Source: JBCCTX01 sp964468435
GTDB lineage: Bacteria; Bacteroidota; Bacteroidia; J057
Direction: 5' to 3'
Assembly (NCBI GenBank): GCA_964468435.1
Contig: CAYXVE010000030.1
Span: forward strand, 1 to 58,520
Length of the DNA: 58,520 bases
The notes beneath the pieces were generated by a model, which did no database searches, had not been told where the DNA came from, and worked only from the letters and a program-made list of their open reading frames with translations. Position 1 is the stretch's first letter; every line of letters starts with the position of its first letter. Positions 51,425 to 58,520 of this stretch are shown one piece after another. The position numbers and the translations under genes are program-made.

Positions 51425-53167
51425 TTACCTCAATTTCTCACGCTTGTTCTTTACAAACGCTTGGATGTTATCCCAGCTTTGCGTGTTGAGCACATGATCT
51501 GGAGTGCACCACCCTCGTCGGGCATAGCCCGTCCCCAGCTTCATGAAGGCAAACTGCCCCAGTGCATGGCTATCGGTTGAGATAATCAACATAGCTCCCT
51601 GCTCCTGAGCGGAGCGTATCCATTTTTCGTCGAGGTCCATACGTGAGGGAGAGGTGTTGATCTCTAAGGCAGTACCTGTTTTTACCGTATGCTCAATGAC
51701 TTTCTCCATATCTAGTTCATAGGGTTCGCGTTGATTGAGCAGTCTACCAGAAGGATGACCGATAGCATTGACGTAGGGATTATCCATTGCTGCGAGAATA
51801 CGATCCGTATTATCCTGCTTAAATCGGCTGTGAATAGACGCTACCACCCAGTCCAGTTCTTTCAGTAGATCGTCAGGTAGATCCAGAGATCCGTCCGGCA
51901 TGATGTCTACTTCTATTCCGCGTTTGATCAGGTCTTTTTCGATTGATTCATTGGCTTCATCGATCTCTTTCCATTGTTTTCTGATCCTGTTTTCATTCAG
52001 ACCATTGGCCTGTGTCTGAGATTTGCTATGATCGGTAAGTACCAGATAATCATATTTATAATGGTCTTTGACAAACCCTGCAATCTCCCGTATAGTATTC
52101 CGTCCATCTGACCAATCTGAGTGTAGATGCAGATCACCTCGGATATCCTCAAATTGGATCAGTCCGGGAATATCTTTTTCCTTAGCCCATTCGATCTCAC
52201 CCTGATCCTCCCGCAACTCGGGAGGTATCCACTTGAGCCCCAGCATTTGATAGATCTCCTCTTCGGTTTTTCCCGCAATTTTTTCTTCTCCTGCGTATAA
52301 TCCGTATTCGTTGACTTTCCACTGCCGTTCCTGAGCCAACTTACGCAAACGGACATTATGTGCTTGAGAACCCGTAAAATATAGCATGGCCGCCCCAAAT
52401 TCTTCCTGGCTGAAAATCCTCAAGTCCACATCGCGATTCGATAACTTGATCTGTACGGAAGACTTTTTCTTTCCTTTTGCGATGACGTGGCTTACGATAT
52501 GCATCGAAGTAAAACAGTTCATGATCTTATCACGGTCTAGCTCTCCTGCTGTTACAAGCACATCGATATCGCCAATGGTAGACTTTCTTCTCCTTACACT
52601 TCCTGCTATTTCTATTTGTCCAGGTTCACAACACTTGAAGAGTTCTTGCTTAATCTCTTCAGCAATGTCCACAGCTTCTGCCAGTAAGATCCGGTCGCCT
52701 CGTTGTTCGAGTTGTGCAATGCCTTTCAGCATATTGTCTACGGTTTTCTGACCAAAGCCTTCTAAGGCTGCCACCTTCCCACTTTCCAAAGCCTCGATCA
52801 GATCTTGCTTGGAATGGACATTGAGTTCTTTGCGAAGCCGTTGCAGCTTTTTGGGACCTAATCCCTCTACCTTGAGCAATTCAAAAAAATCATCTGGAAT
52901 CTCCTGCTTCAGTTCTTCATATTTTTTGATTTTTCCAGTCTGTATATACTCCACTATTTTCTTGGCAATGCTAGCTCCAATGCCATGAAGTTCCTCCAGT
53001 TTTTCTCCGCGTTCCCAAATATCTTTTACATCTTCAGCCATACTGTCCAATACACGGGAAGCATTTTCATAAGCCCGTATTCGGAACTGGTTATTATCAC
53101 CTTTCAACTCATAGATTTCTCCCATACGTTGAAAAATCTGCACAAGTTCACGATTGGTTTTATTCAT
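51425..53167 (-). CDS. polX: DNA polymerase X with PHP domain
   Basis: A 580-residue polymerase/exonuclease. The N-terminal helix-hairpin-helix 8-kDa part has LHGIGASIAKKI; the polymerase palm has GSVRRRKSTIGDIDVLV, giving GSxRR and the Asp-x-Asp, and later DVDLRIF as the third Asp. The PHP domain (from ~345) starts GDLHLHSDWSDG and ends STDSHALGQF; it removes 3'-end lesions with Mn2+ or Zn2+. It acts in base excision repair. Stop and start are clear; a broken site-2 protease gene begins directly upstream with a 3-base gap. Confidence 0.95.
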   Translation of the reverse strand: MNKTNRELVQIFQRMGEIYELKGDNNQFRIRAYENASRVLDSMAEDVKDIWERGEKLEELHGIGASIAKKIVEYIQTGKIKKYEELKQEIPDDFFELLKVEGLGPKKLQRLRKELNVHSKQDLIEALESGKVAALEGFGQKTVDNMLKGIAQLEQRGDRILLAEAVDIAEEIKQELFKCCEPGQIEIAGSVRRRKSTIGDIDVLVTAGELDRDKIMNCFTSMHIVSHVIAKGKKKSSVQIKLSNRDVDLRIFSQEEFGAAMLYFTGSQAHNVRLRKLAQERQWKVNEYGLYAGEEKIAGKTEEEIYQMLGLKWIPPELREDQGEIEWAKEKDIPGLIQFEDIRGDLHLHSDWSDGRNTIREIAGFVKDHYKYDYLVLTDHSKSQTQANGLNENRIRKQWKEIDEANESIEKDLIKRGIEVDIMPDGSLDLPDDLLKELDWVVASIHSRFKQDNTDRILAAMDNPYVNAIGHPSGRLLNQREPYELDMEKVIEHTVKTGTALEINTSPSRMDLDEKWIRSAQEQGAMLIISTDSHALGQFAFMKLGTGYARRGWCTPDHVLNTQSWDNIQAFVKNKREKLR

Positions 53168-53170
53168 ACA

Positions 53171-53886
53171 TTAATAATCAAGTGCTGCCTGAATCATCAT
53201 ATATTCGCCGGAAGCTCCGAAAAATACAAATATACTGATTAGAATCAGAATGGGATTGTGCATAATTCCAATCACAAAGAACCCCACAGCAATAAATTGT
53301 CCCAGATAAGCAGCTATCTGTGTAGCTCTAACGCGGTCAAGGCGGAAAGACAATAAAGCACGCAACACACGGCCTCCATCCATGGGAAATGCAGGAATGG
53401 CATTAAATACTACCAATGCTATGCTATATTAGTAATATATAGATATACCATGAAATTTTGTGCACTAATTGTCTGGAAAAATGCTTGTGCTTCTTCAGGG
53501 TCTTGGAATACTTCGAGCTTTGATCTTACAAAAAAATACAATATTCCAGCTATGACGACATTTACTGCTGGTCCCATAGCGGCCACCATAAGTTCCTGTT
53601 TTGGGTCTTCAGGCATGCGTTCAAGGCTGGCTACCCCTCCTATGGGTAATAGCGTGATCTTCCGGGTTTTTATCCCATATTCTCTAGCTGTGAGTGAGTG
53701 CCCTAATTCGTGCAGGACCACACAGGCAAAAATGCTGAGTACAAATCCAGTGGTCCAAAGGACAGAGTCCACAGTCCCGCCTCTACTCCATCCTACATAT
53801 ATTGCCCAGATAATGATCAGTATGAAAGTCCAGTGTACCTGTATGTTGATACCTGCAATCCTTCCTAAACGTAGTGAACTTTTCAT
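53171..53886 (-). pseudogene. Site-2 protease (M50) broken by a 5-bp tandem duplication
   Basis: Two adjacent frames encode a single site-2 protease. From 53886, MKSSLRLGRIAGINIQVHW continues through the zinc motif HELGH (LHELGHSLTAREYG) to YLYITNIA, then meets TAG. The other part starts LVVFNAIPAFPMDGGRVLR, with the catalytic Asp of the PxxDGG type, and runs to 53171. On the coding strand the join reads AGCATAGCAT: removing one copy of AGCAT restores NIA-LVVF in one frame of 236 residues. Thus the zinc and Asp motifs lie on either side of the break. Site-2 proteases release membrane-bound regulators. Confidence 0.85.
53416..53425. repeat. 5-bp tandem duplication atgctatgct at the site-2 protease break
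   Basis: Two copies of atgct side by side. Losing one copy restores the open frame of the protease, so this is the causal change. It fits strand slippage, or an insertion sequence that left a 5-bp target repeat after excision. Confidence 0.8.
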
Positions 53887-54228
53887 TTTTTGATAGCTGA
53901 TTTTGATTTATTGATAGATTAATTCTTCCTGAATAACAATAAGATTAATCATACTTTTCGCTGATAGGGATCATCTGTCTCGTTGTATACAACTGCGAGC
54001 TTGAGTGATTGACCTATAAATATGTTTGTCAAAGAAAGATATTCTTAACATTTTTACCCCAAATTGAATAATATGTTATCTTTTTTAGGGACAAAAGAAA
54101 AAAAAATAACTTATTATAATTAATTTTTACATTATGTTAAGATTGATCTTTTATGATATCATCTATGAAAAAGCTAAAACACTAGCATAAGTCTTATTTT
54201 ATTGAACCCAAAGTATTATTAATTTTTT
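53887..54228. other. Intergenic region without a clear gene
   Basis: Very AT-rich in its right half. On the minus strand at ~54035-53955 there is a 30-codon open stretch containing LTNIFIGQSLKLAVVYNETDD that reads like protein, with no start codon. It may be the tail of a lost gene; I cannot name it. No promoter box or terminator could be confirmed upstream of the SDR gene at 54229. Confidence 0.4.
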
Positions 54229-54981
54229 ATGAAACAACTAGAACATAAAGTAGCGATTGTTACCGGAGGTGGATCGGGAATCGGTAAAAGTATTGCGATC
54301 ATATATGCAAAACAGGGAGCTCAGGTATGTGTAGCTGATGTGAATGAAGAAGGAGGGAGGCAAGTTGTAGCGGAGATAAAGGCTGATGGAGGAGAAGCGT
54401 TTTTTATCAGGACTGATGTTGGGAAACCTGAGGACAATCAGAAGATGGTTGAGGCGACCGTAGAGAAATATGGAGCCCTACATATTGCTTGTAATAATGC
54501 TGGTATATCAGGTGCACAGAGCCTCATCGGTGAGTGTGATCCGGAAGCCTGGGACAAAACGATCCAGATCAATCTCAGTGGAGTCTTTTATGGTATGCGA
54601 TATCAAATTCCTGAAATGCTTAAAGAGGGAGGAGGTGTAATTATCAACATGTCATCGATCCTGGGGCAAGTGGGTTTTGAGACAGCAGGCGCTTATGTAG
54701 CTTCCAAGCACGGATTAATCGGTCTGACCAAAAATGCTGCGTTGGAATACACCAGCCAGGGCATACGTACAGTTGCAGTGGGCCCAGGATTCATACATAC
54801 TCCCTTAGTGGACAACAATTTTTCTGCAGAACAACTGGAAGGCCTACGTCAGCTTCATCCGATAGGCAGGCTTGGGGAACCTGATGAAGTAGCAGAGCTG
54901 GTTCTGTGGCTTAGTACGGATAAAGCCTCATTTATGAGTGGTGCCTATATCCCCGTGGATGGAGGATATCTCGCCAGATAA
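54229..54981 (+). CDS. Short-chain dehydrogenase/reductase
   Basis: A 250-residue classical SDR. Cofactor loop TGGGSGIGKSI, Asp after strand 2 (VADVNEEG), which indicates NAD, then NNAGISG, Ser in IINMSSILG and Tyr-x-x-x-Lys in YVASKHG. C-terminal PVDGGYLAR is usual. It may oxidise a secondary alcohol such as a steroid or sugar derivative; no close partner is seen. A deletion scar of an ATPase operon begins 23 bases after its stop. Confidence 0.92.
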   Translation: MKQLEHKVAIVTGGGSGIGKSIAIIYAKQGAQVCVADVNEEGGRQVVAEIKADGGEAFFIRTDVGKPEDNQKMVEATVEKYGALHIACNNAGISGAQSLIGECDPEAWDKTIQINLSGVFYGMRYQIPEMLKEGGGVIINMSSILGQVGFETAGAYVASKHGLIGLTKNAALEYTSQGIRTVAVGPGFIHTPLVDNNFSAEQLEGLRQLHPIGRLGEPDEVAELVLWLSTDKASFMSGAYIPVDGGYLAR

Positions 54982-55003
54982 GAACGGAACAATAAAACTC
55001 GAT

Positions 55004-55171
55004 ATGGATCAGGGCAAAGTAGTAAGTGTACAAGGAAGTGTAGTGGATGTTTTTTTAAAGAAAGACCTCCTTTGATCAATCATTCATAGCTACCACCAGC
55101 TTCGTCAAAATTCAATTGATGAAGAGTTACTCGATATTATCTATGGGTTTGAAGCGTTACAAGGGAAATAG
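55004..55171 (+). pseudogene. Deletion scar of an N-type (alternate) F1Fo ATPase operon
   Basis: From the ATG at 55004 the sequence reads MDQGKVVSVQGSVVDVF; with one base added in the T7 tract it goes on FKERPPLIN. This is the start of an ATPase beta subunit (GxVxxVxGSVVDVxF...PPI). About 15 bases later another frame reads HQLRQNSIDEELLDII, then YGFEALQGK and a stop (55169-55171), which matches the end of a gamma subunit (LRQxxITxELLDIVxGFEAL). In N-ATPase operons beta is first and gamma last, so the whole inner part seems to have been deleted. Confidence 0.55.
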
Positions 55172-55175
55172 ATAA

Positions 55176-55970
55176 CTACCTGACAGGTAACTCTCTGAAA
55201 GTCTTTTCTATATCGTCCATTAGGTTGATTACCGATTCCACACCCCATTCGAGATATTCTTCTCCTTTTTTAGCTGAAGCCTGTGTCGGGTCGCCCCAGG
55301 TACCAGATTTAGTCATCTTGTATACACTTCCTGGAGAGGAGAAGAAAAAAGCGGTATGAAGAGCAGGAGATTTGGTTTGGGTTTCGGGAAATGAAGGATG
55401 CTCCGTGTTAAGGAATTCATGATCGATAAGATCAGGCCTTACAGCCAGGATCATAGATACTTCGCCTTTTCCTGCGTGTAGCCCCAGGCCGGATTCTGTA
55501 GCTTCCGCCCATTTTTCAGCAGGGATGCCATCCCAGTAATTGAAGGGAAAGGCTTTGGCGTCTCCAGGCAACTGCTCAGCTGCCTGCGCACAAGCATAGG
55601 CAATAGCATAGGTATTGTCATAATGCCCATTGAGAAAGACAATCCGCTTAAATCCCGCCTTACCAAAGGATAGCGCCAGGTCTTTAATGGTAGCCATAAA
55701 AGTCTCGATACTCAGGCTAAATTCGCAGGCAAATCCTCGGTGGGGGTAGGATAAGGTGTAGGGTAATGCAGGAGCGACCAGTGCATTTCCCTGACGTTGC
55801 GCAACACGACGGGCAATCTCTTGTGGGATGATTATATCGGTACTTACAGGGGAGTGTGGCCCGTGCTGTTCTGTCGCACCAACGGGGATGTAGACTGTAT
55901 GGTGTTCTTTGAGAAAAAGCTCGAGTTCACGATTGGTAATATCTGCCAGAAATACGGATTTGGGTTTCAT
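55176..55970 (-). CDS. Creatininase family protein (second copy, variant metal motif)
   Basis: A 264-residue creatininase-fold protein. It has ATEQHGPHSPVSTD, and the third motif is LNGHYDNT where relatives have NGHGGN, then LHAGKGEVS in place of GHAGExETS. The Glu and His ligands are thus kept, and only the glycine loop differs. It shares ~25-30% by eye with the gene at 37.6 kb and is not a recent duplicate. Single gene, convergent with the ATPase scar. Probably a hydrolase for a small ring. Confidence 0.85.
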   Translation of the reverse strand: MKPKSVFLADITNRELELFLKEHHTVYIPVGATEQHGPHSPVSTDIIIPQEIARRVAQRQGNALVAPALPYTLSYPHRGFACEFSLSIETFMATIKDLALSFGKAGFKRIVFLNGHYDNTYAIAYACAQAAEQLPGDAKAFPFNYWDGIPAEKWAEATESGLGLHAGKGEVSMILAVRPDLIDHEFLNTEHPSFPETQTKSPALHTAFFFSSPGSVYKMTKSGTWGDPTQASAKKGEEYLEWGVESVINLMDDIEKTFRELPVR

Positions 55971-56514
55971 GATAAACTGATATTTTGCAGGTTTGTCGCA
56001 ATAGAATCCTTTATTTATGAGTTGATAGGCATTTACTATGAATCTGTCTTTATGTATAGATTGTTTTGTTTGAATATAAATCTACACAAAAGTGTTTGTA
56101 GTTAGAACCATGCTGCAACACATTATATCTTATGTAGTAAAAACTTATCCTTAAAGTTCAGCATTAACAGACTCGAATATACAACTTCCTATTATCTGTC
56201 GACTTGCTTGTATATGTATATATGTCTACCTCATGGGTCTGATTTGGATATGAAGCTGTAAAATACTATTTCAGCTTGCGCTGAAACTTCTTGTAAGATG
56301 GTATTGAAATATTCATTAATGCGTAACAATTATCCAATAAGTCAAAAAAATTTTAAACTTAAATAGTTTTTTTGCGTTTTATAGTTACTCACTTTTGTAA
56401 ACTAAAAATCTTAGCCAGTTGTCATAGTGTTAACAAGTTGTAATGATTTCTGGCATGAATTCTCAAGAATTAATTTTATTCAGGCTAACCTATTGTAAAT
56501 ACAAAAAGATAACT
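55971..56514. other. Intergenic region, AT-rich
   Basis: No gene was recognised. There is one perfect hairpin, tttcagc-ttgc-gctgaaa, at 56269-56286 without a T run. The last 150 bases are AT-rich and would hold the promoter of the exported protein at 56515; no clear TAnnTTTG box was found. Confidence 0.5.
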
Positions 56515-57687
56515 ATGAAACTTATTATTACAATTTTAGTATTGTTTGGCTTTTATTCAGAGAGTTATGCTCAATACGAAGCCGTAGTTTTCGATTACGC
56601 TTTATCCTATTTCAACAATGGGCAACCCCTACCTGCTGAGGAAAAATTATTGTTTAGTGGGCCCACCTCGCCGGAAACACAATTGGTCAAAGTGGGTGTG
56701 TATAATCCAAAATCTGATCAAGAACTATACCACGCCTTGTGGAAGCGTAATCGTGGCGAAACTGCCAATAATTACCGGATTCCTTTCAACTTCCGGCTCA
56801 AAGGTAATGAAACCTACGATATTCATGTAAGTCATTATGCAAGATTACAAAACTCAGATAAATCATCTCTAAAAAACAACCTGGAACAGGGACTGTATTT
56901 TTTGATAGATGAATTAGTAGTAATTGAAGAGGAGAAAGTTAACCTTGCGGTATCAAAGTCCAGTTTTTTAAAGGAACTAAATCGTGTAGTATTCAAGACT
57001 CTTGATCCTTATGTATTTGAAAATGAATGGGAATTTGAGGGATTTTCACAGACTGCTCGACTGTATATCAATCAGGTTGAAAAAAAGTTTGATAATCCTC
57101 AAGAAGATTCGACTCATTCGCTCAAAGCAGATATGAATAGACATTACCGGGATAAAGTAGAAACCTTATACCAACTGGTTAGGCGGGAAATTGCTCCGAT
57201 TTTTGATCAACAAATATTACTTTTGACAGATAAGCAGGTTGTACGGGATTACCCCACTGAAAAAATTTCTGGTTCACTTGCGATAAGTGCCGGTTACGGC
57301 GGGGTTTATCTAGATGGAGAATGGGATGATTTTACCTATGACTCAGCACCCTATATTGGACTATCTTTTCCATTAAGTAGAAGAATCAATACGAATCCAG
57401 TGTTAAACAATACTTCTATCTCCATTGGCGCATTTATCAGCGATTTTGAGGATAAGTCAGGCAACGATATCACAGGGCCTATCTTTGGAAAGCCCTATTT
57501 TGTCGGTTTAGGATATCGTTTGTTTCGTTTTGTTCGCCTCAATGCTGGTGCTGTAATCCTCGAGGAGAAAGGCACCTCCATGGCAGATAATGGGAATGTA
57601 TCCATAGAAACCAGTGAGATTAAGATCAGGCCTTTCATTGGGATTAGTGCAGAGATCAACCTTACCATAGGGTTAGGTAACAGGTAA
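56515..57687 (+). CDS. Secreted protein of unknown function with C-terminal beta strands
   Basis: I place the start at 56515 (390 residues), because it begins a signal peptide, MKLIITILVLFGFYSESYAQ. The upstream ATG at 56443 gives 24 extra residues before it. Residues ~20-250 are mixed alpha/beta with no motif known to me. The last ~130 residues have alternating hydrophobic strands (LAISAGYGGVYLDGEW...YFVGLGYRLFRFVRLNAGAVIL...IRPFIGISAEINLTIGL), like the ends of outer-membrane beta-barrels. It may be an outer-membrane protein. No neighbours in the same operon. Confidence 0.65.
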   Translation: MKLIITILVLFGFYSESYAQYEAVVFDYALSYFNNGQPLPAEEKLLFSGPTSPETQLVKVGVYNPKSDQELYHALWKRNRGETANNYRIPFNFRLKGNETYDIHVSHYARLQNSDKSSLKNNLEQGLYFLIDELVVIEEEKVNLAVSKSSFLKELNRVVFKTLDPYVFENEWEFEGFSQTARLYINQVEKKFDNPQEDSTHSLKADMNRHYRDKVETLYQLVRREIAPIFDQQILLLTDKQVVRDYPTEKISGSLAISAGYGGVYLDGEWDDFTYDSAPYIGLSFPLSRRINTNPVLNNTSISIGAFISDFEDKSGNDITGPIFGKPYFVGLGYRLFRFVRLNAGAVILEEKGTSMADNGNVSIETSEIKIRPFIGISAEINLTIGLGNR

Positions 57688-57690
57688 AGA

Positions 57691-57762
57691 TCAATCCAAC
57701 ACTTTGATCCTTATATCCTTATAGTACGTCGTACTGTTGGGATCATGAGCTTGAATTTGCTC
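57691..57762 (-). pseudogene. C-terminal fragment of a DUF1080 (3-keto-disaccharide hydrolase-like) protein
   Basis: On the minus strand about 23 codons read QIQAHDPNSTTYYKDIRIKVLD and then stop. This is the typical end of DUF1080/3-keto-disaccharide hydrolase-like lectin-fold proteins (HDPxSTVYYKNIRIKxL). Nothing upstream continues it; the sequence goes into a DUF4143 relic on the other strand. Confidence 0.6.
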
Positions 57763-57870
57763 GAAAACATTACTCAAAGTCTTGCTGGAAGAGCTGCCCT
57801 CTTTAAACTTCTACCTTTCTTATTTGATGAACCAAGAAACAGCTCAATACTTTACGTTCCATTTCCCTAA
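57763..57870 (+). pseudogene. Short internal relic of a DUF4143 ATPase
   Basis: ENITQSLAGRAALFKLLPF, followed by an unrelated tail and a stop, matches the arginine-finger stretch of DUF4143 ATPases (NQSLAGRVAVFRLFPF in the intact gene 170 bases on). It is a fragment of another copy, lying directly next to an intact one and to a DUF1080 tail. Confidence 0.65.
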
Positions 57871-57892
57871 TCAAATTGTATCAAATATTAAT

Positions 57893-57935
57893 CATTTATG
57901 TATATTTAAGATTGAATCTTAAATATACATAAATG
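57893..57935. repeat. Perfect 43-bp palindrome ending on the start codon of the DUF4143 ATPase
   Basis: The left arm (57893-57913) and right arm (57915-57935) are 21 bases each, with one G between, and pair without a mismatch. The right arm ends with the ATG (57933-57935) of the ATPase gene, so an RNA hairpin would hide the start, or a dimeric repressor could sit on the start. It lies in an AT-rich region (arms contain atttatgtatatttaa). Confidence 0.9.
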
Positions 57936-58520
57936 TATCCAAGAAGATTGACGGCTTCACTCAAACGAGTTTCCAAACAATACCCTGTTATTTCTCTTAC
58001 TGGTCCTAGACAATCGGGAAAAACTACACTTTTAAAGAATGAATTTTCTGATTATACCTATGTTTCGATGGAAAATCCGGATCAAAGAGAGTTTGCAGAA
58101 GAAGATCCAAGAGGATTCCTTTCCTTTTACCGTAAGTATGTAATTATTGATGAAGCACAAAGATCACCGCAATTGTTTTCCTATATCCAGGGAATTGTAG
58201 ATGAAGAGAATATTCCCGGGCAGTACATATTATCAGGTTCTCAAAATTTTCTCCTGAACCAAAACATTAATCAAAGCCTTGCTGGCAGAGTTGCTGTTTT
58301 TAGACTATTTCCCTTTGACTTTCAGGAACTTAAACCCCATGATCTGTTAGAAGCAACTTGGTATGAAACTTACTTTAAAGGATTTTACCCCAGATTATAT
58401 GATATGAACATCTTCCCTGAGGAATTTTACCGAAATTATATTGAAACTTATGTAGAAAGAGATGTAAAGGAGATCATCAACATAAGAAATATTAATCTAT
58501 TCAGAAATTTCGTAAAATTA
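57933..58520 (+). CDS. AAA family ATPase with DUF4143 domain, 3' end cut by the window edge
   Basis: The first 196 codons of a third DUF4143-type ATPase. MYPRRLTASLKRVSK leads to Walker A GPRQSGKTT, YVSMENPDQRE, Walker B YVIIDEAQR, sensor FILSGSQN-like YILSGSQNF and NQSLAGRVAVFRLFPF. It then has the YIETYVERDVKEIINI stretch found before the winged helix. It is closest by eye to the copy at 19.3-20.4 kb (GPRQSGKTTLLK, SYIQ, SQSLAGR). The ATG is the end of a perfect palindrome. The nuclease-like domain is outside the window. Confidence 0.93.
   Translation, partial: MYPRRLTASLKRVSKQYPVISLTGPRQSGKTTLLKNEFSDYTYVSMENPDQREFAEEDPRGFLSFYRKYVIIDEAQRSPQLFSYIQGIVDEENIPGQYILSGSQNFLLNQNINQSLAGRVAVFRLFPFDFQELKPHDLLEATWYETYFKGFYPRLYDMNIFPEEFYRNYIETYVERDVKEIINIRNINLFRNFVKL

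Noticed and set aside
1..58520. tRNA, rRNA or CRISPR arrays
   Set aside because: No TPsiC-like arm with cloverleaf pairing, no rRNA stretch and no regular direct repeats with spacers were seen. A weak tRNA could be missed without a program.

Overview
The window looks like a chromosomal segment of a free-living, probably marine member of the Bacteroidota (Saprospiria/Cytophagia-like). The clues are many lipoproteins and signal peptides, sulfatases, PVC-type heme dehydrogenases, a VPS10/sortilin-type beta-propeller protein, a BTAD-TolB-TPR regulator, starts without clear Shine-Dalgarno sites and several promoter boxes of the TAnnTTTG type. The placement is inference; no rRNA or tRNA gene was seen.

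Layout: 0-12 kb holds a truncated histidine kinase and exported enzymes (arylsulfotransferase-like, beta-lactamase-fold hydrolase, lipoprotein methyltransferase, OsmC, a cytochrome-c dehydrogenase and a sortilin-like protein). 12-24.5 kb is an accessory island: MazEF, a YopT-like (C58) cysteine protease, a BTAD regulator, an orphan molybdopterin oxidoreductase subunit, VapBC, Uma2, two intact AAA-DUF4143 ATPases, and many broken genes. 24.4-33.6 kb has AlkB, methyltransferase, two sulfatases, a PhoD-like phosphatase and dehydrogenases. 33.9-38.7 kb is a tight catabolic operon (RraA, SDR, enolase superfamily, NTF2-RidA fusion, creatininase) ending at a convergent cupin. 39.5-42.1 kb is an ECF sigma / thioredoxin / methyltransferase / heme-rhodanese operon. 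42.3-53.2 kb carries a large SGNH-PVC-cytochrome fusion, ahcY, a PcrA-type helicase, a membrane-anchored B1-type metallo-beta-lactamase fold protein and PolX. 53-58.5 kb has a frameshifted site-2 protease, an SDR, a second creatininase, an exported unknown protein and a third (partial) DUF4143 ATPase.

The strongest overall theme is gene decay that ORF calling misses. Relics include a REP-transposase tail, a DUF4143 ATPase with a deleted middle, an adenylate-cyclase start, an HNH cassette with three clean in-frame stops, a transposase tail, an alditol-oxidase tail, an amidase with its middle gone, a DUF1080 tail, and a scar in which the first codons of an N-type ATPase beta subunit sit next to the last codons of a gamma subunit. 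A second theme is inverted repeats placed directly at the start codons of the DUF4143 ATPase genes, including a perfect 43-bp palindrome that ends on the ATG.

Most interesting candidates: the YopT-like protease with a Ser-Pro-Arg/Lys repeat linker, the start-codon palindromes of the DUF4143 ATPases, the ATPase operon scar, the membrane/B1-MBL fusion and the unassigned sugar-acid operon.
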